Shown: piece by piece, positions 58,084 through 64,000 of the stretch
Numbering within the stretch: position 1 is the first letter of the stretch
How the letters are laid out: every line of letters starts with the position of its first letter
Source of the DNA: Bacteroidota bacterium
GTDB lineage: Bacteria; Bacteroidota; Bacteroidia; AKYH767-A; OLB10
Length of the DNA stretch: 64,000 nt
Direction of reading: 5' to 3'
Assembly: GCA_016709725.1 (NCBI GenBank)
Contig: JADJMG010000005.1
Coordinates: forward strand, 99,501 to 163,500
Notes under the pieces: generated by a model
Databases searched by the model: none
Told to the model about the DNA's origin: nothing
Seen by the model: only the letters and a program-made list of their open reading frames with translations
Program-made: the position numbers and the translations under genes

Positions 58084-59172
58084 TTGAAAAAAACGAATCC
58101 ACATATTCTCTATTCCATTCTCGATTGGGGTCTCGGGCATGCAACTCGAAGCATACCTATTATTGAGGAGCTTTTGCTGCAAGGGCGCTCAAGTTACTTT
58201 GTGCGGCGAAGGCTCTACTGGACATTTGATTCAATCGGTGTTCCCACAACTTCCATTTTATACAGTACATGGGATTCAAGTGAAGTACCCTACCAGAATT
58301 CCAATGTCGTTGTCGATGTTTTTACAATCACCAAAAATTTCGTTGGCAATAAAAAGTGAACATCAACAAATAAAAAAGTTGGTGAAAGATTTACAGGTAG
58401 ATGCGATCATCAGCGACAATCGATATGGAGCTTTTGCAGATGGAATTCCGAGTGTAATCATTACCCATCAACTGAATTTGCAAACACCCAAGAACAAAGT
58501 TCATCATTACCTTGCTCCCTTTAATGAAATATGGGTTCCTGATTCTCCTGGAGAAAATAATTTAACAGGTACCTTATCACATGATGCAGCCACTTTACAA
58601 AAATTAAATCCAACATTTATTGGATCCTTATCTCGGTTTGCATCACTTTCTATAAAGGGAAAATATAAATATTACGATGCCATCGTGGTCTTATCTGGAC
58701 CTGAACCGCAGCGAAGTCTTTTCGAAAAAATCATCTTCCAACAATTACAGACTTTGCCCATCACCGCAATTATTGCAAAGGAACTCCGCAACATCCGATA
58801 CAAGAGCAGCGCGGAAATTGTTTTTTCTCATCACATATTTCTACAGATGAAATGTTGTTTCACTATACGAATTGTAATTACATCATCAGCAGAAGCGGAC
58901 ATTCAACATTGATGGATTTATGCGCGGTAAAAAAATCGGCTATCTGTATTCCCACACCCGGACAAACGGAACAAGAATTTTTAGCAGAGATGCATTCAAA
59001 GAAAAAACACATTGTCACTTTTGACCAAGATCAAGTCGATTTAAAAAGAGGAATGGAAATGCTTGAACAGTGCACACCATTTGATCTCCCTGTGAATCAG
59101 GAGTTCAAGCATACTATTAAAATTTCCTGGATCGAATCTAAACAACTCACTTTTCACTACTTTTGCCCTTAG
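58084..59172 (+). CDS. Glycosyltransferase of the MurG-like GT-B fold, two frameshifts
   Basis: Three open frames join as a protein of about 362 residues. The first contains ILYSILDWGLGHATRSIPIIEELL, the GHATR loop typical of MurG-related and CDP/UDP-hexose GT-B enzymes. The second has CGEGSTGHLI, IISDNRYGAFADGIPSVIITHQL, and VVLSGPEPQR. The third has NYIISRSGHSTLMDLCAVKKSAICIPTPGQTEQE, the donor-binding end of the family. Restoring one G at 58183-58185 and one T at 58838-58840 joins them (LLQGGAQVTL and HHIFSTDEMLF). The product and acceptor are unknown. The start TTG 58084 is weak. Confidence 0.72.
59158..59165 (+). promoter_or_regulatory. Bacteroidota -7 element for the cobalamin riboswitch transcript
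   Basis: TACTTTTG matches TAnnTTTG exactly and lies inside the end of the glycosyltransferase gene, a few bases before the riboswitch. Confidence 0.5.
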
Positions 59173-59340
59173 TGATGGTTTCCTGCCTAACAACAGGAAT
59201 GAAAAGGGAATGCCGTGCAATCCGGCAACAGTTCCCGCTGCTGTAAACAGTTTCGCATGCAAATGCACATCAAAACGCAACCACTGTTCATCAAGGAATG
59301 GGAAGGAGTTTTGATTAATCTGTGAGTCAGAAGACCTGCC
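59172..59340 (+). ncRNA. Cobalamin (AdoCbl) riboswitch
   Basis: Conserved parts of the B12 element occur in the expected order: GGTTTCCTGCC, GAAAAGGGAAT, CCGTGCAATCCGGCAAC, GTTCCCGCTGCTGTAA, CCACTG, GGGAAGG, and the 3' box GAGTCAGAAGACCTGCC. A GGAGG-like site follows about 35 nt later, and the ATG of the lipoprotein gene is at 59464. It is placed to control that gene in response to cobalamin. Confidence 0.93.
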
Positions 59341-59463
59341 AACATTATTGCCATGGTTGAACCTTCGGAGGAAAGGATGATGAGCGCTACAGTATAGGAT
59401 TTATTTTCCTTTACTCTATATAGTATTCAATCGTGGTTTCTTGTATGCAATAATTTATAAACC

Positions 59464-60531
59464 ATGATAAACAAAATCGTATTCTCTATTTGCTCGCTGA
59501 GCATTCTCGTACTCACTTCTTGCGAGAAGGATAAGCTAGACGAAAACACTCCCCTTCCAAATAATATGAATGGCGTATTTGTAGTAAATGAAGGCGCCTT
59601 TCTTGCAGGCAATGCGTCCATCTCCTTCTTCTCTTCCGACTCTATTTACCACAACAATGACATTTACCAAACTGTTAATGGATTTCCAGTAGGTGATTTA
59701 TTGCAATCAATGAGCATCTTTAATGGCAAAGCATATCTCTGCGTAAACAATTCACAAAAAGTTGAAGTGGTTTCAATGGTAAACTTTAAAAAGACGGCTT
59801 CTATCTATGGTATTAATAGTCCACGCTTTTTCACAGCGCAAAGTAATTATGGATATATTAGTGATTGGAATTCCAATCAAGTATTCAAAATCAATTTGAA
59901 TTCAAACACCATTGTCGATAGTGTTTTGTGCGGATTAGGTCCTGAAGAAATGTTGATTGCCAATAACCAACTCTTTATTTGCAACAGCGGTGGATTTGTA
60001 GATGATAGTAGCATGACTGTTATCGATCTAAGCACTTTTAATGTCTCTACTACAATAACTACGGGTGTAAATCCATCTTCCATTCGCAAAGACAATAATG
60101 GAAATGTTTGGGTGCTTTGTAGAGGCAGTTTAGGAGCCGACTTCACACCAACGCCCGATGATCCAGGAGGAAAATTGATGCGAATAAATCCAGCTTCATT
60201 AACTACCGAATGGTTCGCCGATTTCAACTACGACCAACATCCCCTCAAACTCAACACTAACGCCGACGGCACTACGCTGTATTTCTTATTCGGAAATAGT
60301 GCTTATACAGGAACAGTATATAAAATGGATGCAAGCAGTACGGTAATCCCCAATACGCCGTATATTAATCGAGAGTTTTACGCGTTAGGCATTCATCCTA
60401 CTGATGGAAGTATTTACGGAGGGAAATCGAGCTTTAGCAGCAATTCGCATATGTTGCATTATACAAATGCCGGTGTGTTAATTGATTCATCAATGGTAGG
60501 AATTGGTCCTAGTAGCTTTGTCTTTAATTAG
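59464..60531 (+). CDS. BtuG-like surface lipoprotein with beta-propeller fold
   Basis: The 355-residue lipoprotein has the lipobox VLTSC at residues 16-20, followed by the acidic-basic EKDKLDE stretch that resembles the surface-export signal of Bacteroidota. The mature part has repeated strands like a YncE/NHL-type propeller (GVFVVNEGAFLAG, KAYLCVNNSQKVEVVSM, FKINLNSNTIVDS, NGNVWVLCRG, YFLFGNS). BtuG proteins of human gut Bacteroides are such propellers, bind B12 extremely tightly and dock on BtuB. The cobalamin riboswitch just upstream supports this reading. No btuB or ABC importer is adjacent, so the link is inferred from fold and riboswitch only. Confidence 0.72.
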   Translation: MINKIVFSICSLSILVLTSCEKDKLDENTPLPNNMNGVFVVNEGAFLAGNASISFFSSDSIYHNNDIYQTVNGFPVGDLLQSMSIFNGKAYLCVNNSQKVEVVSMVNFKKTASIYGINSPRFFTAQSNYGYISDWNSNQVFKINLNSNTIVDSVLCGLGPEEMLIANNQLFICNSGGFVDDSSMTVIDLSTFNVSTTITTGVNPSSIRKDNNGNVWVLCRGSLGADFTPTPDDPGGKLMRINPASLTTEWFADFNYDQHPLKLNTNADGTTLYFLFGNSAYTGTVYKMDASSTVIPNTPYINREFYALGIHPTDGSIYGGKSSFSSNSHMLHYTNAGVLIDSSMVGIGPSSFVFN

Positions 60532-60547
60532 AGATTCAAAAAAATAA

Positions 60548-60809
60548 ACACTGGAGACACTAGAGAACACTAGAGAGAACAAGAGGTGCTGATCGAATTT
60601 AAATTGATTAGAATCTTATTAAAGCGTCTAATCAATTAATACTTATTGCTCGAAAGGAAAACAAATTATTGCCACATTAATATTGAAGCCTCTCCCCTCG
60701 CGAGGCATCGCGACCCTCTCCAAAGGCGAGGGGCTTTAGAAAAATAAAATTTCTCAAGTGCACTCAAGTGTACTCTAGTGTCCTCTAGTGCCTGCCTGCT
60801 GCAGGCAGG
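60548..60809. repeat. Inverted CACTAGAG repeats, a GC-rich hairpin and a palindrome
   Basis: CACTAGAGAACACTAGAGA at 60557-60575 matches the reverse complement of 60772-60790 at 17 of 19 positions. Between them a run contains CCCCTCGC and GCGAGGGG in inverted orientation. A perfect 9-bp stem, CCTGCCTGC-t-GCAGGCAGG, ends it at 60791-60809. No gene is seen between 60532 and 60819. Confidence 0.5.
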
Positions 60810-60819
60810 TTGAAAAAAA

Positions 60820-61371
60820 CTATTTATTAAGAATTAGTTCATTCGATAAAACTACATTACTCTTATTATTGGCACGATCGCGGATATAAAATTCGAAGCG
60901 GCCGATGTTATCTAATAAAATTAAAGCACTTGTATAATCCATTCGATACGTTACTGTAGCTTCAATACTCTTGCTATTTCCAGCGGGTTCGATGTATTGC
61001 ATGCGCTGATTGAATTTTACTTGCACGCTATCAAAATAGACAAGCGTATCACAAGCAGGTGTTACCTCGACTACTTGCAACCATAAATTTTTCTTTCTGA
61101 AATTCGCTCCGTCTTTTACTTCATAAGCCAAATACAAATTAGCATTATCGGCTCCGCAGCTATTATCAAATTCATTATCGGCTAAACCAATATCACCATC
61201 GCCATCCTTAATGGTAAAAATAAAATCGACCGCGGTATCTTTTCCAGTGGTGCCGATGTAATACTCATATCGTTCAAACTTAATTTCAGGAATTGGACTA
61301 AACGACTCCTCCTTACCACAAGAAGCCATTAAGGCGATAACAATGATTGAAAGTAAAATTCTAGATTTCAT
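60820..61371 (-). CDS. Bacteroidota lipoprotein of unknown function
   Basis: The 183-residue product has the lipobox LMASC (cysteine at residue 18) followed by GKEES. The rest looks all-beta, with EYYIGTTGKDTAVDFIFTIKDGDGDIG near residue 38 and FNQRMQYIEPAG. The DGDGDIG string resembles a calcium-binding loop. I recognise no named domain. It lies 40 bp after the M16 peptidase gene on the same strand and may share its mRNA. Surface or periplasmic location is unknown. Confidence 0.75.
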   Translation of the reverse strand: MKSRILLSIIVIALMASCGKEESFSPIPEIKFERYEYYIGTTGKDTAVDFIFTIKDGDGDIGLADNEFDNSCGADNANLYLAYEVKDGANFRKKNLWLQVVEVTPACDTLVYFDSVQVKFNQRMQYIEPAGNSKSIEATVTYRMDYTSALILLDNIGRFEFYIRDRANNKSNVVLSNELILNK

Positions 61372-61410
61372 GATACGAAGTTATGAAATTGAGTACAAAT
61401 TTGTACTATT

Positions 61411-62646
61411 TTAAGGATTAGGCAGGTATATTAATTCAGAACGTGATTTTGGGTTTAATATTTCATTCGCCAAATCCTTCACTTCCTTGCTAGTGATTCT
61501 ATTTATCCGCTCGTTAACATCCTTTAAAGTAACAATTTTACCCAGATTTAACTGACTTTTCGCCACGGATAAGAGCACGCTCAATCGATTCTCCTGTCCT
61601 AGCTGAATTTGCCCAATCAACTGCTCTTTGTATTGCTTAAAAACCGTATCGCTCAATTTTTTATCCATTAAAATATCCAATTCCCGATCCAGCAATTTTC
61701 GGGTTTTGATAAAATGCTTTTCATCGGTTGCACAATAAATATGAAACACTCCGGTATCGGTATAGGAATGAAATCCACTTTCGATGGTATAAGTAAATCC
61801 ATGTTTTTCGCGGATGTTAAGATTCAATCGGGAATTCATTCCTGGTCCACCCAGCAAATTATTGAAAAGGATTAAAGTAAATCTCCGTGGGTCCTTAACA
61901 CCTAAGGCGGGTCGACCCATGATATAATGCACCTGACTAATACTCTTCTTTTCAGTAATGTGTTCTGGAGTGTATTTCTTAAATGCACTTCTTTTAGGCG
62001 GTGATTTTTTATGTTTTTGCACTCCAAAATATTTTTCTGCCAACCGAATCACTTCTTTCATTCCGATGCTTCCACTCACGGCAAAAACCATGTTTGATGG
62101 ATCGTATAAATTCCCTACGTAATTCAAAATATCCTTGCGTTTGAATTTGCGAATACTTTCTTCTGTTCCTAAAATATTATGTCCGAGGGTATGACCTTTG
62201 AATAACTGACTTTCGAAATCATCAAAAATTTGCTCGTAGGGAGTATCCTGATAAGCTCGAATTTCATCCGTTATTACTTCTTTCTCTTTTTCAATTTCCT
62301 TTTCTGGAAAGATGGACTGAAAAGCCACATCAGCAATCAAATCCACGGCTCTTTCAAAATAGCGATTCATCACCGATGCATGCAAACAAGTTTCTTCCTT
62401 GGTGGTGTATGCATTCAATTCCCCACCCACTACTTCCAAGCGATTAAGGATATGAAATGACTTTCTATTCTTGGTTCCTTTAAACAAGGTATGTTCAATA
62501 AAATGAGCCAAACCATCCTTCCCTTTTTCCTCATCGCGTGTACCGGCCTTCATCAACAAACCGCAATGCGTCACCAGACTATCGGGGTAATGCATATACA
62601 GGACGGTTAGCTTGTTGGGGAGTACGCTAATCTCAGGGATGATCAT
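61411..62646 (-). CDS. M16 family zinc peptidase
   Basis: The 411-residue protein has the inverted zinc motif HFIEHTLFKGT near residue 48 (HxxEH) and the downstream Glu in EKEKEVITDE, which are the M16 zinc ligands. The C-terminal half has HYIMGRPALGVKD, GPGMNSRLNLNIREKHGFTYTIES, and the R/Y pair seen in active M16B enzymes. It is the processing-peptidase-like single-subunit type. There is no signal peptide, so it is predicted cytoplasmic. It may share a transcript with the lipoprotein gene downstream. Confidence 0.92.
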   Translation of the reverse strand: MIIPEISVLPNKLTVLYMHYPDSLVTHCGLLMKAGTRDEEKGKDGLAHFIEHTLFKGTKNRKSFHILNRLEVVGGELNAYTTKEETCLHASVMNRYFERAVDLIADVAFQSIFPEKEIEKEKEVITDEIRAYQDTPYEQIFDDFESQLFKGHTLGHNILGTEESIRKFKRKDILNYVGNLYDPSNMVFAVSGSIGMKEVIRLAEKYFGVQKHKKSPPKRSAFKKYTPEHITEKKSISQVHYIMGRPALGVKDPRRFTLILFNNLLGGPGMNSRLNLNIREKHGFTYTIESGFHSYTDTGVFHIYCATDEKHFIKTRKLLDRELDILMDKKLSDTVFKQYKEQLIGQIQLGQENRLSVLLSVAKSQLNLGKIVTLKDVNERINRITSKEVKDLANEILNPKSRSELIYLPNP

Positions 62647-62857
62647 AGGGCAAACTTATTGATTAAATGGATGAGGAACTTACTCAGTTAAAAATATTAC
62701 CAATAAATCACAAAAATTGAAATACTCCCATTTTAGGCTTACATTCGTAATAGTCAAATTCTTAAATTTGTTCGAAATGAGAATATTAAAATATCCTCAA
62801 ATATTAGATTCATAAAATTAAATTCCTTTTGAAAACAAATTCTCTTCGCCTGCCTAA

Positions 62858-64000
62858 ATGAAAAAAACAATTCTCTTCCTTTTATTTACATTGTACGGGG
62901 TGAATTCTTTTTCTCAGGGATTTTATAATCATCAGTGGTTATTGGGAAGTTATTTGTTTTTTCAGGATCCAAAAGGAAGAATCGTTTATTCGATTCTAGT
63001 TCATACACACATATACCTGAGTTTAGAAAAATGGTATTTAATGGAACAGAAGCTACAATCTGTGATGCACAAGGCGATTTTTTGATGAGTAGCAATGGGA
63101 CTTGGATTGCTAATGCCAATAACGATACGATGATGAATGGGAGTAGTCTCGCTCCAAGTTATTTAACTTCTAGTTGGCCATATGGAATTCCTTTAGGTTG
63201 TGGTGCAATATTTCTTCCTTACCCAGATGATACAATGAAATATATTCTATTTCATAAATCAAGACTAGGGCAGTTTGGTATCGATCCTGCAATGATCTAT
63301 TCAACTACTATTGACTTGAGTTTAGATGGAGGTTTAGGAGGAGTGATTTCAAAAAACGATAGTATACTTGCTGACACATTAAGCTGGGGAATTACGGCAT
63401 GTAAACACGCCAATGGAAGAGATTGGTGGGTTGTTTGTATGAAAGATGGAAATCCACAATCCTTTACTTATTTACTTACACCTAATGGAATTGATACAAT
63501 GTTCATTCAACACTTTAATGTTCCCACAAACACTTATAGCAATGTATCTCAATTGATGTTTTCTCAAGATGGCTCTAAATTTCTTTATTGTTCTCCTGTT
63601 AATCAGAGTCAAAGTGGAACGTTAATTATATCGGATTTTGATAGGTGCACAGGTCTGTTTTCAAATTTCAATTCAGTTTTACTTTCACCTAATTCGCATT
63701 TTTGGGATTAGCTTTTACCCTTCGGGAGATTTTATATATTCTTGTAGTAGTAATTATATATTTCAAATAAATACAATTAGTTTATCTATAGACACTGTGG
63801 CTATTTATGACGGCTTCATTTCCCCTCCTAATCTTACTTGTTGCGCTACATCTTTTTGGAATATGTACTTAGCCGCAAATGGTAAAATTTACATCACTAG
63901 TGGTAGCGGAGTACAACATTTACACGAAATGAATTTTCCTGATAGTGCTGGACTTGCTTGTGATGTGCAACAACATGCAATAAATCTTGGATATGCTCAA
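62858..64000 (+). CDS. Paralogue of the 28 kb T9SS propeller protein, partial at right edge, two frameshifts
   Basis: The first frame has a signal peptide (MKKTILFLLFTLYGVNSFSQ). The second has MSSNGTWIANANNDTMMNGSS, ACKHANGRDWWVVCMKD and LMFSQDGSKFLYCS. The third has MYLAANGKIYITSGSGVQ and CDVQQHAINLG. These match the protein at 28000-29387 segment by segment. One missing A at 62980-62981 and one extra T at 63699-63703 break the frame. The C-terminal sorting domain would lie beyond the window. It is likely a secreted T9SS cargo. Confidence 0.75.

Noticed and set aside
1..64000. tRNA, rRNA, prophage or integrative element
   Set aside because: I looked for these in the gaps and saw no cloverleaf-like sequence, integrase, phage structural gene or transposase.

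Overview
The window is a chromosomal segment of a low-GC member of the Bacteroidota. The evidence is consistent. Several secreted proteins end in a type IX secretion (T9SS) C-terminal sorting domain. There is a TonB-dependent receptor with a carboxypeptidase-regulatory-like N-terminus, an acidic surface-lipoprotein leader, a bacterial GGGP-synthase-like prenyltransferase, and repeated TAnnTTTG promoter elements, which are the Bacteroidota -7 box. I cannot place it below phylum level. There is no prophage, integrative element, CRISPR array, rRNA or tRNA that I can support.

Layout. 1-8.6 kb: a partial membrane protein, smc, small exported proteins (one a degenerate Rieske-like lipoprotein), ahcY, a phosphopantetheinyl transferase and a GGGP-synthase-family enzyme. 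8.7-17.8 kb: an S9 peptidase, an AraC regulator, a pnuC-nadR nicotinamide riboside pair, cystathionine beta-synthase, a BtuF-like protein and a patatin fused to an outer-membrane barrel. 17.8-28 kb: the GTPases der and era, a T9SS cargo protein, an Omp85-type protein, ung, a 41-residue lipoprotein, mgtE and a hydroxyacid dehydrogenase. 28-39.5 kb: a secreted-protein region with a T9SS cargo, a penicillin-acylase-family enzyme, a T9SS metalloprotease and a giant adhesin-like T9SS protein. 39.5-49 kb: a TPP riboswitch with its TonB receptor, a ligase-associated exonuclease with a ligase-family protein that has lost its catalytic lysine, then rsmA, a TPR protein and serS. 49-64 kb: purine nucleoside phosphorylase, a glutamate/leucine dehydrogenase, MscS, an HD/cNMP-binding/histidine-kinase fusion, a lemA-TPM-TPM operon, trmB, a glycosyltransferase, a cobalamin riboswitch with a BtuG-like lipoprotein, an M16 peptidase, and a truncated paralogue of the 28 kb T9SS cargo.

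Sequence quality shapes the annotation. About nineteen single-base indels, most in short homopolymers, break otherwise well-conserved genes including housekeeping ones (ung, trmB, nadR, mgtE). ahcY has one in-frame TAA. The pattern fits uncorrected assembly error better than gene decay, so I annotate these genes as whole units and give the probable break position.

The most interesting biology is (i) the catalytically dead ligase homologue translationally coupled to an intact exonuclease; (ii) two vitamin riboswitches controlling outer-membrane capture proteins, thiamin with a TonB receptor and cobalamin with an orphan BtuG-like propeller; (iii) several families of short palindromic repeats in intergenic regions; and (iv) an HD-CNB-histidine kinase fusion.
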